A DNA stretch of 64,000 bases from CAYJHC01 sp964369465 (GTDB lineage: Bacteria > Bacillota > Clostridia > Peptostreptococcales > Anaerovoracaceae), in assembly GCA_964369465.1 (NCBI GenBank), contig CAYJEX010000002.1, positions 27,664 to 91,663 on the forward strand. The letters run 5' to 3'. The notes beneath the pieces were generated by a model. The model saw nothing but the letters and a program-made list of their open reading frames with translations, made no database searches and was not told the DNA's origin. Positions 45,059-54,631 of the stretch are shown piece after piece. The position numbers and the translations under genes were made by a program. Within the stretch, counting starts at the first letter, position 1. Each line of letters opens with the position of its first letter.

Positions 45059-45994
45059 CTATATACTATTTTGGATTAACCAAAGAAAAAGCGGCAATGT
45101 TATCATTGCAAGAGCAGTGCTTAAAAAAACCATCTTGCTTGCTAGTTCCTTGTCTTTGTCGTGTTGAGATGCCATAATAACAACCGTCGCAGCCATAGGC
45201 ATTGCACATGCTAATATGATAATGCTTTTAGCATCAGGGTTTATTGGTAAAAAATATAGCAAAGCAAAAGTAGTAAGTGGCAAAATTATGTTCTTCATTA
45301 GTGCATTCTCCCAGACTATGTGATTTTTAAACATGTCTAAAATTTTAGTTTCTGCTAATGTTCCACCTATCAATATCATAGACAATGGAGTTGTCATAGA
45401 TCCCATTGTATCAAGATAAGTTCCAATAACGTTATCAAGTGGAATTGATAAAAATCCAATAACTCCACCAACAATTAATCCAATTACAATAGGATTAACA
45501 CAAACTATTAACAAACCTTTAATTGTGTCGCTTATTTTTTCTTTTTTTGTTTCTCCTGTAATATGCATTAAGCCATACGAGAAAATATAAATATTAAATA
45601 CAATATTATGAACTGCCATGAAAAGCATACCAGTTTGGCCAAAGAATGTATATGCAATAGGGAATCCCATAAAGCCATTGTTAGGACATACCATAGATAT
45701 TTCAACTAACCCTCTCTTCGGCTTAGGAAAGTTTCTCAACTTTATATATACCTTAGCAATAATAGAATAGATTACAAAAAGCCCTACAATAACTAAAAAA
45801 CTGATACCAATATCTTCTAATAATGACTTATCTATATATAAGGTTCCAACATTATATATAACCATACAAGTAAATGTAAAATACAGGACAAAGTTGCTCA
45901 GTCCTGTTATTGTACTTCCTTTTAGTATGTTAATTTTTCGCAATAAATAACCCGAGAATATCATCGCAAATAGTATGAAAAATTGTGAATACAT
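45059..45994 (-). CDS. AEC family transporter (auxin efflux carrier-like permease)
   Basis: A 311-residue protein with about 10 transmembrane helices. Features of the AEC/MleP family are visible: CPNNGFMGFPIAYTFFG and the C-terminal CAMPMAATVVIMASQHDKD. Members move malate, malonate or other weak acids. Substrate unknown. It starts 12 bases after DUF1846, so they share a transcript. Confidence 0.88.
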   Translation of the reverse strand: MYSQFFILFAMIFSGYLLRKINILKGSTITGLSNFVLYFTFTCMVIYNVGTLYIDKSLLEDIGISFLVIVGLFVIYSIIAKVYIKLRNFPKPKRGLVEISMVCPNNGFMGFPIAYTFFGQTGMLFMAVHNIVFNIYIFSYGLMHITGETKKEKISDTIKGLLIVCVNPIVIGLIVGGVIGFLSIPLDNVIGTYLDTMGSMTTPLSMILIGGTLAETKILDMFKNHIVWENALMKNIILPLTTFALLYFLPINPDAKSIIILACAMPMAATVVIMASQHDKDKELASKMVFLSTALAMITLPLFLWLIQNSI

Positions 45995-46006
45995 ACGACT
46001 CCTTCT

Positions 46007-47521
46007 TTATCCAAAATACAAATTGTCAGTCATGTATTCAGGGTCACTCGTTGGGTCAATTCCAATATCTTTTAATGTTTGTTCATCTCTACCACTCAGT
46101 ATCGCGGTGCAATGTGCTTTGCATCCATCAAGTTTTGGAAGTTGTTCTAAAGCTTTTTGTGCTTCATTAAGCGTTGCAGCTGTGACAGTTAACGCTGTTA
46201 GAATTTCTTCTAAATTCAATGTTTCTTTTTCATGGTGTAGTAATTTAGTTTTCATATTTTGTATGGCTTTTATTACAGAAGGCGAAATAAGCAACTCTTC
46301 CTCATCTAATCCTGCCATGTATTTTATAGCATTCAAGACTGCTGCTGCTGCCGCTACCATCACATCTGAATTTTTACCTGTTATCGTTTTTCCTTCTTTT
46401 AATTCAATAGCAAGGCATACTGTCGACTCTTGATTATCTTTAGTTTTTTTATTTTCTACATAGCTTCTTGCCTTACCCACTACTTCTCTATTATATTCAG
46501 ACAATCCTATCCCATCTAAAATCAGTTTTATTCTTTCGACAATATCTCCACTTATTTTGCCTTTTTTATAATCACATTTGGAAATTAAATATCTTCTAAT
46601 AATTTCCTGGCTAGCTGCATATTTGCAAACATCATCATCAGTTATTGCATGTCCAGCCATATTCACTCCCATATCAGTTGGAGATTTATAATCGCATGGT
46701 TCATTCGTTATTTTTTCAATAATTCTCTTCACAACAGGGAAAACTTCCAAATCTCTATTGTAGTTAACTGTACTTACACCGTATGCTTGCAGATGAAAGT
46801 CATCTATCATATTTACATCCTTTAAGTCTGCAGTAGCAACTTCATATGCCAAGTTTACTGGATGCTTCAATGGAAGATTCCAAATTGGAAAAGTCTCAAA
46901 TTTTGCATAGCGTGCTTTTTGTCCTATTTTATAATCCGCGTATAATTGCGAAAGGCATGTTGCAAGCTTTCCGCTTCCTCCTCCTGGCCCTGTAACTACA
47001 ACTAAAGATTTCGTTACTTCTATTCTTGGGTTTGCCCCATATCCTTCTTCACTTACTATTGTTTCCACATCTATAGGATATCCTTTAGTAGAAAGGTGCT
47101 TATATGTTTTTATCCCTCTTCTTTCAAGTTTATTTATGAACATGTTGACAGCTGCTATATCTTTGTATCTTGTAACTACAACACTATTCACTTCCAAATT
47201 ATATTTTCGGAATGTGTCAATTAACCTTAAAACCTCTAAGTCGTATGTTATTCCAAAGTCCTCTCTCGTCTTCCTTGTCGCTATATCACCAGAATAAACA
47301 CAAATAATTATTTCCGCTTTATCTTTTAATTTTTGTAGAAGTTTTATTTTAGCATCCTCATCAAATCCTGGCAAAATCCTTTTTGCATGTTTGTCTTGAA
47401 CAAGCTTTCCTCCAAATTCCAAATAAAGTCTTCCCTTATCTGGAGTCCCTATTCTCTCCAGTATATATTTAGACTGCAACTCCAAATACTTATTCGAATC
47501 AAAACCCACTCTCAATTCCAC
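46007..47521 (-). CDS. DUF1846 domain protein
   Basis: About 504 residues from a GTG at 47521 that has AAAGGAGG eight bases before it; the longer frame upstream does not resemble the family. DUF1846 landmarks are FDSNKYLELQSKYILERI near the start, LYLEFGGKL, VVVTGPGGGSGKLATCLSQLY (nucleotide-binding-like glycine loop, quoted partly) and SPTDMGVNMAG. The family is common in Clostridia and lactic acid bacteria; its biochemical function is not settled. Confidence 0.9.
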   Translation of the reverse strand: MELRVGFDSNKYLELQSKYILERIGTPDKGRLYLEFGGKLVQDKHAKRILPGFDEDAKIKLLQKLKDKAEIIICVYSGDIATRKTREDFGITYDLEVLRLIDTFRKYNLEVNSVVVTRYKDIAAVNMFINKLERRGIKTYKHLSTKGYPIDVETIVSEEGYGANPRIEVTKSLVVVTGPGGGSGKLATCLSQLYADYKIGQKARYAKFETFPIWNLPLKHPVNLAYEVATADLKDVNMIDDFHLQAYGVSTVNYNRDLEVFPVVKRIIEKITNEPCDYKSPTDMGVNMAGHAITDDDVCKYAASQEIIRRYLISKCDYKKGKISGDIVERIKLILDGIGLSEYNREVVGKARSYVENKKTKDNQESTVCLAIELKEGKTITGKNSDVMVAAAAAVLNAIKYMAGLDEEELLISPSVIKAIQNMKTKLLHHEKETLNLEEILTALTVTAATLNEAQKALEQLPKLDGCKAHCTAILSGRDEQTLKDIGIDPTSDPEYMTDNLYFG

Positions 47522-47617
47522 TATAATGTCCTCCTTTTCTGCCAAATATCCTAACACCAATAAACCCCATATTCTTACTATAAGCATTACTCTACATTAC
47601 ACATCAACTGCTTCAAT

Positions 47618-47713
47618 CTAGTAATAACTAAATGTTAATATTCCTAGAGATGTAAGTATCATTACAACTAGCAGTATCCAGGCAATTACTTTCATTGTTT
47701 TTTTGCTGAACAT
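47618..47713 (-). CDS. DUF4044-like 31-residue membrane peptide
   Basis: A 31-codon frame starting ATG after TTAGGAGGTAGAA, an excellent ribosome binding site. The peptide begins MFSKKTMKVIAWILLVVMIL and forms one transmembrane helix. This matches the short DUF4044-type proteins of Firmicutes. It lies 14 bases after the DUF1934 stop. Confidence 0.75.
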   Translation of the reverse strand: MFSKKTMKVIAWILLVVMILTSLGILTFSYY

Positions 47714-47727
47714 TTCTACCTCCTAAC

Positions 47728-48153
47728 TTATAGAATGCTCATGTTTATTGAGCTTCTACTTTCTCCAATGCCCTGAAGACTCATCATGTAATCTACTGAT
47801 ATGTCTCCTTTGTTATCATATGTGATAGTATTATGTATGTTTTCTGTCAATATTTCTAGTTTTAGCGGACCCATAGGCGTTTGAATTTCACCATCATGTC
47901 TTATTCCTTCTTCAAAAACTAAACTTCCCACGGTTTCACCTAATTCATCTTTTCTTTTCATTGTAACCGTCGTTTGCGAAATAACAACTCTTGTTATACA
48001 TCCTGGAACACCTGATAATTCACTTTCCTCATATTCTATAAAAAGTCCCTCTTCATCTCTATCCATTTTACCTTCTGTGAGAAATTCTAATGGTTCATCA
48101 TCATTTTCATCATATCCATGATTCCCTACTATTTTTATTAGTATTTCTTTCAT
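47728..48153 (-). CDS. DUF1934 family beta-barrel protein
   Basis: A 141-residue protein of the DUF1934 (YwiB-like) family, a lipocalin-like calycin fold. Landmarks are EFLTEGKMDRDEEGLFIEYEESEL and the C-terminal VDYMMSLQGIGESRSSINMSI. Function unknown. Short spacing to the phosphoglucomutase gene upstream and the DUF4044 gene downstream suggests an operon. Confidence 0.85.
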   Translation of the reverse strand: MKEILIKIVGNHGYDENDDEPLEFLTEGKMDRDEEGLFIEYEESELSGVPGCITRVVISQTTVTMKRKDELGETVGSLVFEEGIRHDGEIQTPMGPLKLEILTENIHNTITYDNKGDISVDYMMSLQGIGESRSSINMSIL

Positions 48154-48163
48154 TTTGCTCCTT

Positions 48164-50047
48164 TTACCATTTTGTATTATTTTGCTCTCTATCCCTTTTT
48201 CTTTGTTCTCTTAGCTTTTCAGCTTCTCTTCTTTCTTCTTCAATTATTTGATCATCTCTATATTCTCTATATTCCTTATTTTTCATACTTTTTTTAATTT
48301 TTGCAATTATCGTCTCAATTATTTCCATAGTTTTTTCTTCGATATCCGACAAATATTTCAAAGACTTTTCTTCCGTATCAGACTTTGAAAATAAATAAAC
48401 TTTTAGTTTAGGTTCAGTCCCCGACGGCCTAATCACTACTTTCCCTTCCTCTAATAGAAATTCTAAAATTGCTGCAGGCGGGAGACTAATAAGTTTTCTG
48501 CTTTTCGGATACGATTTTTCAGTTGTTCCATGGACTAATTTTGTTGTTTTCTTTTCGTAATCAACAAATGAACATAACTTGCTTCCAAAATCAAGTTTTA
48601 AATACGACTTTCTCAAATCATTAAGCAATTCATTTTGAACTCTTTCTCCTTGTCTTCCTTCAAGTTTAAAGCTCAATGATTTTTCTTTATAATACCCATA
48701 TTTTTCATACGCCTTGTTCAAAATATCCAGCAATGTTTGATTTTGAGATTTATAATAACTTGCCATCATCGTAATAACAATCGCTGTAGTTATGGCATCT
48801 TTGTCTCTTACATAAGTCGAAAGTAAGTAACTATTAGATTCTTCGACACCAATGACAAAATCCTCAATCTTGCCAGATGTTTCCATTTGGTTTTGTACAT
48901 CGCCTATATATTTAAATCCAATCAAAGTACTTTTTGACTCTCCTCCTTTTGCTTCAACTATTTCATCAATTATAGGTGTAGTTGCAATCGTTCGAACGGC
49001 TACTGGATTTTGAGTCAACGTTTTATTATCGCTACGTTTCTGCAAAACATGCATAAACAACAATGTGGCTATTTCATTTCCATTTAATATCTTATATTCA
49101 TTTATATCCTTTACAGCAAGACCTATTCTGTCTGCATCCGGATCCGTACAAATAATAATATCTGCATCCGTAGATGCTGCAATTTTTTTCGCTTCCTCAT
49201 AAGCCTGCTCATTTTCTGGATTCGGTCTTGGACATGTTTCAAATTGGCCATCCCAGTTTTCCTGATTTGGAACATTATATACATTGTCAAAACCCGATTT
49301 CTTTAAAAGTTCAGGTATTATTTTTTTTCCAGTCCCACATAAAGGTGAGTAGACAACTTTGATTTGCTTTTGGTCATCTATTGAGTCGAATCGTGAGCAC
49401 TCATCAATAATTGCTTTACAATACTTCGAATACATCTCTACAGGCAACTCTTTTTGGTATGATTCAATTCCTTTAGGAGCCTCTCTATTTTCATTTTCTA
49501 CATCAAATAAATCTACTTTATCAATATATTTTTCAATCTCTCTAACATCATTAGAAAGTATCTGTTTTCCTGTTCTATCATACACTTTATACCCATTATA
49601 TTCTTTTGAGTTATGACTAGCAGTTATCATTATTCCAAAATCTAATTTCATTTCTCTAATGGAATACGATAAAAGAGACAAAGGCATTGGTTCATTTGCG
49701 GTATAAGAAGTAATTTCATTCATAGCAAAAACTCTACTTATTTCTTTTGAGTATTTTTCGGAATTCACCCTTGTATCATAGCAAATTGCCACTTTTGGTT
49801 TTTTATTTTTGCTAAGTAAATAACAAGAAATACTTTGCGTTAGTCTATGAATAACTGGCGTATTTATTCGATTAGTCCCAGCACCCATGATCCCCCTTAC
49901 ACCTGATGTTCCAAATTTCAAATCTTTATAAAATGCATCTTCCTTTTTTTTGGGTTGATTTTCCATTTCAGAAAGTTCCTTTTTTGTATTTTCATCCAGC
50001 CCTTTTTGCATTTGCCAAAGGGAATATCTTCTTTCTACAATATTCAT
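48164..50047 (-). CDS. Phosphoglucomutase/phosphomannomutase
   Basis: About 627 residues, an alpha-D-phosphohexomutase that interconverts hexose-1- and hexose-6-phosphates. The phosphoserine loop is TASHNSKEYNG, the metal loop DPDADRIG, and the sugar and phosphate loops GVEESNSYLLS and RPSGTEPKLKVYL. GTSGVRGIMGAG marks the N-terminal domain. A roughly 40-residue C-terminal extension of mostly charged residues (EYRDDQIIEEERREAEKL) is not typical of the family. I choose the ATG at 50047 behind AAGGA; an in-frame TTG lies two codons upstream. Confidence 0.93.
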   Translation of the reverse strand: MNIVERRYSLWQMQKGLDENTKKELSEMENQPKKKEDAFYKDLKFGTSGVRGIMGAGTNRINTPVIHRLTQSISCYLLSKNKKPKVAICYDTRVNSEKYSKEISRVFAMNEITSYTANEPMPLSLLSYSIREMKLDFGIMITASHNSKEYNGYKVYDRTGKQILSNDVREIEKYIDKVDLFDVENENREAPKGIESYQKELPVEMYSKYCKAIIDECSRFDSIDDQKQIKVVYSPLCGTGKKIIPELLKKSGFDNVYNVPNQENWDGQFETCPRPNPENEQAYEEAKKIAASTDADIIICTDPDADRIGLAVKDINEYKILNGNEIATLLFMHVLQKRSDNKTLTQNPVAVRTIATTPIIDEIVEAKGGESKSTLIGFKYIGDVQNQMETSGKIEDFVIGVEESNSYLLSTYVRDKDAITTAIVITMMASYYKSQNQTLLDILNKAYEKYGYYKEKSLSFKLEGRQGERVQNELLNDLRKSYLKLDFGSKLCSFVDYEKKTTKLVHGTTEKSYPKSRKLISLPPAAILEFLLEEGKVVIRPSGTEPKLKVYLFSKSDTEEKSLKYLSDIEEKTMEIIETIIAKIKKSMKNKEYREYRDDQIIEEERREAEKLREQRKRDREQNNTKW

Positions 50048-50276
50048 AGACAATCCTTATACTCTCATTTATATTTGATACATGCTTATAGCATTACAAC
50101 TTAATTCCAGAACATTTCTAAAATTATTATATACATTCACACTATAAAATTATACTACAAATTTGTATCCTTTTACACGTAGCTCCACTTTTTTTTATGA
50201 ATTTTTTTTGGATATGTTTATTTGATGTCAACTTTCAAAATTTGTAAATAGAAATCATCTTATTTTTCTAAACAGC

Positions 50277-50310
50277 AAAACGACTCACCTAAAAATTAGC
50301 GAGTCGCTTT
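50277..50310 (-). terminator. Terminator after the ispE-linked gntR
   Basis: AAAGCGACTC and GAGTCGTTTT pair around a 14-base loop on the minus strand, followed by U-rich sequence. The remaining part of 50054-50356 is AT-rich and contains the probable phosphoglucomutase promoter, which I could not fix. Confidence 0.65.
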
Positions 50311-50356
50311 TATTATTATTTTATATTTAATACATTTACTCTTGCGCCCTAGCATA

Positions 50357-51007
50357 TTATTCGTGACTTACCATATCTCTTAATCTTTCAATATGGATAA
50401 ATGCTGCATTACTAGCCGCTTCTACGTTCCTAGACTTAAGTGCTTCTAATATTTCCTTATGCTCTTCTATCATAAGCTCCGCTCTTTTGAAATTATCGTA
50501 ATGTAAATATCTGAATCTTAAAACCATTTCTTGCAATTGCTCTACCATTTTTGTCAAAATCTTATTGTTTGCACCTTGTACTACTTTATGATGAAAATCC
50601 GTATCGTACTTTATCATATCTTCAGTATTTCCTTGCATCACAGCAACTTTAAATTTTTCTGAAACAACTTCCAATTCTCGAATTGCCTCTGGTGTCATTC
50701 TTTCTGCTGCAAAAGCTGCCGCCAAACCCTCCATGTTTTCCCTAACTTCAAGGATTTCTATCATATCTTTTTTTATTATATCAGAAACATATGCACCTTT
50801 TCTTGGTTTAAGCGTAACCAATCCTTCTTTTTCCAATTGCCTAATCGCTTCTCTAATAGGAGTTCTGCTAACTCCTATATTTTCGGCAATTTCCTCTTCC
50901 ATCATCCTCGTGCCTGGGGGGATATCTCCTCTCAGGATTTTGTTTTTTATTTCTTCATATACCAATTCACGCAATGGCTTATGTCGGCTCAGGGAAAAAT
51001 CTATCAT
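50357..51007 (-). CDS. GntR/FCD transcriptional regulator
   Basis: About 216 residues. The N-terminal winged helix contains EEEIAENIGVSRTPIREAIRQLEKEG, and the FCD domain follows with TDFHHKVVQGANNK as part of the metal/ligand site. The start ATG at 51007 sits 6 bases after AAGGAG. It follows ispE by 22 bases, a pairing frequent in Clostridia. The effector is unknown. Confidence 0.9.
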   Translation of the reverse strand: MIDFSLSRHKPLRELVYEEIKNKILRGDIPPGTRMMEEEIAENIGVSRTPIREAIRQLEKEGLVTLKPRKGAYVSDIIKKDMIEILEVRENMEGLAAAFAAERMTPEAIRELEVVSEKFKVAVMQGNTEDMIKYDTDFHHKVVQGANNKILTKMVEQLQEMVLRFRYLHYDNFKRAELMIEEHKEILEALKSRNVEAASNAAFIHIERLRDMVSHE

Positions 51008-51029
51008 TGTCATCTCCTTTTCATTGTAT

Positions 51030-52046
51030 CTAGTACATAGTTTTTGTAATAATTGTTTCCAAATTTTCTTCTTTTATTTTGCAATATGCCCTTTCTAGTT
51101 CACATTCATCTGGCGAAATCGCAAAAACTGTAGGGCCACTTCCACTCATCATAACCTTTCCAGCCAATACTTCTTCGCGTATTTTGTTCTTTGTATACAC
51201 AATACTATCATACACTTTTAAACTATAACTTTCAAGTAGATTTATCATATTTTTTGCAATTTTATTGAAATTTTCTTCCTTTAAACCTTCTATCATATCT
51301 GCAACATTTGGTCTTTCACTCGCTTCATCTAATCTCAAATTTTCATATACTTCTTTTGTTGAAATTCCTGCAATAGGTTTACTAATTAGAATTTTCCCTT
51401 TATAAGGAGTTACTTCTGTTAATATCTCACCTATCCCTTTTGTTCTAGCGGCAAAAAAGCCTTTTCCATTGAATTCATTCAAAACATTTTCATTCGCTTT
51501 AATTTGTGCGGATAATGAGAATGGAACGTCTGCTCCTATTGATTTTCCAATCTCACAAAGTTCTTCATATCCTAACTCTAGCTTTAACATTTTATTCAAA
51601 GCTAGCAGTGTTACTGCACCATTTCCACTGCCACCAGCCAGTCCTGCTTCAATTGGTATATTCTTTTCAATATGTATTCTTAATAACGAAAAGACCTCAT
51701 CAAATTTTTCGTTTTGTACTTCGTCATATATTTGTTTTATTTTTTCGTACGCTTTATATACTATATTGTCTTTGCTTAAAGGTATTTTGTCAGATGTCGA
51801 AGTTATTATCACTTTAAATTCATTACAAATATTTTGGTTTTTTTTATCCGAATACCCTTCCTGTTCATCATTAGCTAATATATTTGCATTATTTGCATTT
51901 TTTTCTTCAATCGATACAGTAACAACATCATACAAGTCAACGATTTGCATTATCCCATCAATAGAATGATATCCATTAGGAAGTTTTTCAATCACATCAA
52001 GAGCCAGATTGATTTTTGCATATGATTTTAATTTGATACTTTGCAT
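51030..52046 (-). CDS. ispE: 4-diphosphocytidyl-2-C-methyl-D-erythritol kinase
   Basis: A 338-residue GHMP kinase of the MEP isoprenoid pathway. KSYAKINLALDVIEKLPNGYHSID at the start (in parts), the ATP loop IPIEAGLAGGSGNGAVTLLALN and the C-terminal MMSGSGPTVFAI are all intact. It phosphorylates CDP-methylerythritol. It is about 50 residues longer than usual because of an insertion rich in N, K and E between about residues 45 and 80. The isoprenoids it helps to make could feed the UbiA gene further along, though that link is inference. Confidence 0.95.
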   Translation of the reverse strand: MQSIKLKSYAKINLALDVIEKLPNGYHSIDGIMQIVDLYDVVTVSIEEKNANNANILANDEQEGYSDKKNQNICNEFKVIITSTSDKIPLSKDNIVYKAYEKIKQIYDEVQNEKFDEVFSLLRIHIEKNIPIEAGLAGGSGNGAVTLLALNKMLKLELGYEELCEIGKSIGADVPFSLSAQIKANENVLNEFNGKGFFAARTKGIGEILTEVTPYKGKILISKPIAGISTKEVYENLRLDEASERPNVADMIEGLKEENFNKIAKNMINLLESYSLKVYDSIVYTKNKIREEVLAGKVMMSGSGPTVFAISPDECELERAYCKIKEENLETIITKTMY

Positions 52047-52148
52047 ATTTTCTCCATTTTTTAATCTTACATCTCATGCTCAAATATAATACCAGGGTAA
52101 ACTTTATGTCTAGATATATTTTTCTCGTCAAAATACTATCGCATTTTG

Positions 52149-52175
52149 AAAAAGAGCGATTTAATCGCTCTTTTT
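52149..52175. terminator. Terminator after membrane Ig-like gene
   Basis: A nearly perfect palindrome with 13-base arms (AAAAAGAGCGATT / AATCGCTCTTTTT), U-runs on both strands, directly beyond the 52177 stop codon. Confidence 0.85.
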
Positions 52176-52176
52176 T

Positions 52177-53046
52177 TTATTTCTTTTTGCCTTTTTTCTT
52201 ATTGTTATTTTTTTTGTTTGTATTGCTATTATTTGATTTTTCTTTTTTTTCTGCAACTTTCTTCTTAACTGGATGTACGTATTTAGCACCCGCAGCCGAT
52301 ATAGGTCTAGGTTTAGAAACCCTTACATTATCAGAAGCAATCTCAACTTTGTTTTCTTCCTTTTGTCTTTTTTTCTTTTCATCTTGTTTCAGCTTTTTCT
52401 TTGCCTCTCTAGCAACTATTTCCTCCACACTTTTTCCTGTAGCTTTTGCTTCTTTATATGGATTAACTGCAACTTGTTTTTCATTTCCTTTTTTCTCTGC
52501 TTCTTTTTTTGCACTTCTAGTTGTAAAGTAAATCATACCGACCATCATTACAGCCATCATGCCCATACTTATTGCCATAGTCGTTGTTGTATTTTGAACT
52601 CTAATAACCACTTCTTCTTTTTCAGCTAATAAACTTCCATCAGCGGATTGAAAGCCTTCATCGATTTCAAATCTATATAACGTATCCGATTGAATACCAT
52701 CATCACCTTCACCTTCAGCAAGAATCATCATCATATTAGGTTCTTTCGGATTAGCTACAACCAACACATCGATTGATTTACCATCTTTTTCGATTATTTC
52801 TCCATCTTCATTTTCTTCTTCATTTATCTCAATAAGTCTACAATATTTTTTATTATTTTCAGTAAATGATTCCGTGTAAATGTCTTCTGAAAAATATACT
52901 TTAATACCAAAATTATCAACAGGAGCTCCTGTTGTTCCATTCTCTGGAGATATTTCTGTGATTTTAAATGTGTCAGCAAATGCCATTGGTGCCATTAGCA
53001 TTACTATCATTATCCCCATAATGGATAGTGCAACTATTCTCTTCAT
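52177..53046 (-). CDS. Secreted/membrane Ig-like domain protein with Lys-rich tail
   Basis: A 289-residue protein: signal peptide (residues 1-24, ending MAFADT), an SbsA-type Ig-like domain (ISPENGTTGAPVDNFGIKVYFSEDIY), then one transmembrane helix near residues 152-172 (MAISMGMMAVMMVGMIYF) and a cytoplasmic tail extremely rich in lysine. The outside domain with a single anchor and a basic inside tail suggests an envelope sensor or structural protein. Function unknown. It overlaps tadA by 4 bases. Confidence 0.75.
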   Translation of the reverse strand: MKRIVALSIMGIMIVMLMAPMAFADTFKITEISPENGTTGAPVDNFGIKVYFSEDIYTESFTENNKKYCRLIEINEEENEDGEIIEKDGKSIDVLVVANPKEPNMMMILAEGEGDDGIQSDTLYRFEIDEGFQSADGSLLAEKEEVVIRVQNTTTTMAISMGMMAVMMVGMIYFTTRSAKKEAEKKGNEKQVAVNPYKEAKATGKSVEEIVAREAKKKLKQDEKKKRQKEENKVEIASDNVRVSKPRPISAAGAKYVHPVKKKVAEKKEKSNNSNTNKKNNNKKKGKKK

Positions 53047-53507
53047 AATTTTTTTCCTCGCTTTTCTTTTCTAATTATTCTAAAAAACTCCTTCAAAATA
53101 CTGCTACATTCTTCTTCTAAAACTCCAGTTATAACAGTTACTCTATGGTTTAAGTTTTCATTATCTACAATTTGGAGCACACTACCACACGCCCCTGTTT
53201 TCGGATCAGATGTCCCAATAACAATTTTATCAATTTTAGAAAGTACAAGTGCACCTGCACACATAGAACACGGTTCCAGTGTGACATACATTGTGGCCCC
53301 CGTCAGTCTCGATGTTCTTAGTTTTTTTGTTGCTTTCCTAATCGCAACTATTTCCGCATGAAAAGTTGCATTTTTTCTTTTGATTATTTGGTTATGTCCT
53401 CTAGCTACGATTTCCCCGTCTTTCACGATAACTGCCCCAACAGGCACTTCGCCTTTTCTCCTGGCTTTCATAGCTTCTTTGATAGCTTCTCTCATATATT
53501 TTTGCAA
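53043..53507 (-). CDS. tadA: tRNA-specific adenosine deaminase
   Basis: A zinc-dependent cytidine-deaminase-fold enzyme that makes inosine at the wobble position of tRNA-Arg. The catalytic HAE motif and PCSMCAGAL zinc site are intact, with GEVPVGAVIV at the N-terminus. I place the start at a TTG (53507) preceded by GAGGTG, giving YMREAIKEAM in register with known homologues; the longer frame adds an unrelated 16 residues. Confidence 0.93.
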   Translation of the reverse strand: MQKYMREAIKEAMKARRKGEVPVGAVIVKDGEIVARGHNQIIKRKNATFHAEIVAIRKATKKLRTSRLTGATMYVTLEPCSMCAGALVLSKIDKIVIGTSDPKTGACGSVLQIVDNENLNHRVTVITGVLEEECSSILKEFFRIIRKEKRGKKL

Positions 53508-53687
53508 GTATTCACCTCTTCCAATCGTAACGAGATTGCCACTCCTACATAACATTTTATTTTACCATGTAATAAATAAATTATCAATACTTGAATTAAT
53601 ATAGATTTTTTACATGTCTTTATTTAGATTTTTTACAAAAATATATAGAGTATTACAACAACAAAAGAACGAAGCAAAAACTTTGGT

Positions 53688-53764
53688 TATGTTAGTCCCG
53701 TGGAATACAGACTAACATATCAAGCTGCATAAAAATAGTGTAGCAGCTCTTGTTACTACACTAT
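53688..53764 (-). terminator. Two hairpins downstream of rsgI-like gene
   Basis: Hairpin B (53735-53764) has a 9-base-pair stem ATAGTGTAG/CTACACTAT followed on the minus strand by TTTTTATG and is a good terminator for the sigma/anti-sigma unit. Hairpin A (53688-53719) has a 10-base-pair stem TATGTTAGTC/GACTAACATA without a U-run. The rest of 53556-53857 holds no gene I recognise. Confidence 0.65.
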
Positions 53765-53857
53765 CAATTCCAACTTTGAGGAGTCACTACACGTTAGAAG
53801 TGGTTTTTCATATATCCTTTAATTATCTTTTCCATATTGATGTCCATTGCCATTTCC

Positions 53858-54631
53858 TTAATTTTGGTTATCGTTATTTTGACCACCATTTCCTTGCGTT
53901 CCGTCTTGATTTCTATTGTTATTTCCATCGCCTTGGTTTTGACCATTTCCACTTGGATTACCATCGCCACTTCTTTGTGGGAGCATATCTTCATCTAAAA
54001 TTCCATTATTATCTATCATCTCTCGAATAGCTTTCATTGGCAGATTAACAATATCTGCTATCTCTACACTCGAATTCACTTCCAAAAGTTCTAGATATGC
54101 ACGATACTTTCCAAAAGATATATCATTTTCTAAAGCCTGTTCTTTTAGTTCTATATTCGCTGAGTAAAAGCACATATTTTGATTGTTAAAATCGCAATTT
54201 TCAATGCTTGCGATAATTTCATCACTATTATCTGAAATAACTGTGATTTCAGCATAGTTGTCGGTAAAATCAACAAAATTTTCTGTGTCATCTAACACTT
54301 CTAAGGCTTCGACATAGTTTAAGTTATTAAGATTTACAGAGTTTATAATTTCTTCACCATCTTCGTTACTTGCAGATACTCCAATAACTCTATCAAAAGT
54401 ATTGACCGAAAGTTCGATTGAGGGGTTTATATCAATGCTGATAAAAGAAACTGGTGTGAAGTACATATTGTAGGAGATAAACAGAGCAAACACTACCATA
54501 ATAGGTGCAAATTTATAACCTAAAGGAATATGATTCTTTGCCTTTTTCGTGGTGACATTTTCATAAGCTTGCCTTTTTAGATTTTCATCAGCATGAATTT
54601 CTAAAAAAGCGTTTTTAATTTTACCATTCAT
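53858..54631 (-). CDS. RsgI-like transmembrane anti-sigma factor
   Basis: About 257 residues. A short cytoplasmic domain, one transmembrane helix (about residues 41-57) and an extracellular part that begins with ISIDINPSIELSVNTFDRVIGV. The DINPSIEL box is the hallmark of the RsgI middle domain. The C-terminal 35 residues are a G/N/Q-rich low-complexity tail instead of a carbohydrate-binding module. It overlaps the ECF sigma gene by 11 bases and should hold it at the membrane until an outside signal. The start at 54631 has AGGAGG eight bases before it. Confidence 0.8.
   Translation of the reverse strand: MNGKIKNAFLEIHADENLKRQAYENVTTKKAKNHIPLGYKFAPIMVVFALFISYNMYFTPVSFISIDINPSIELSVNTFDRVIGVSASNEDGEEIINSVNLNNLNYVEALEVLDDTENFVDFTDNYAEITVISDNSDEIIASIENCDFNNQNMCFYSANIELKEQALENDISFGKYRAYLELLEVNSSVEIADIVNLPMKAIREMIDNNGILDEDMLPQRSGDGNPSGNGQNQGDGNNNRNQDGTQGNGGQNNDNQN

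Noticed and set aside
53640..53770. Possible tRNA or structured RNA from the two hairpins near 53.7 kb
   Set aside because: No acceptor/T-arm consensus or CCA end; one hairpin has the U-run of a terminator and fits the end of the rsgI unit.
53794..53994. Lys/Ile/Glu-rich minus-strand frame overlapping the end of the RsgI-like gene
   Set aside because: It is the repetitive G/N/Q tail read in another frame; no start signal of its own.
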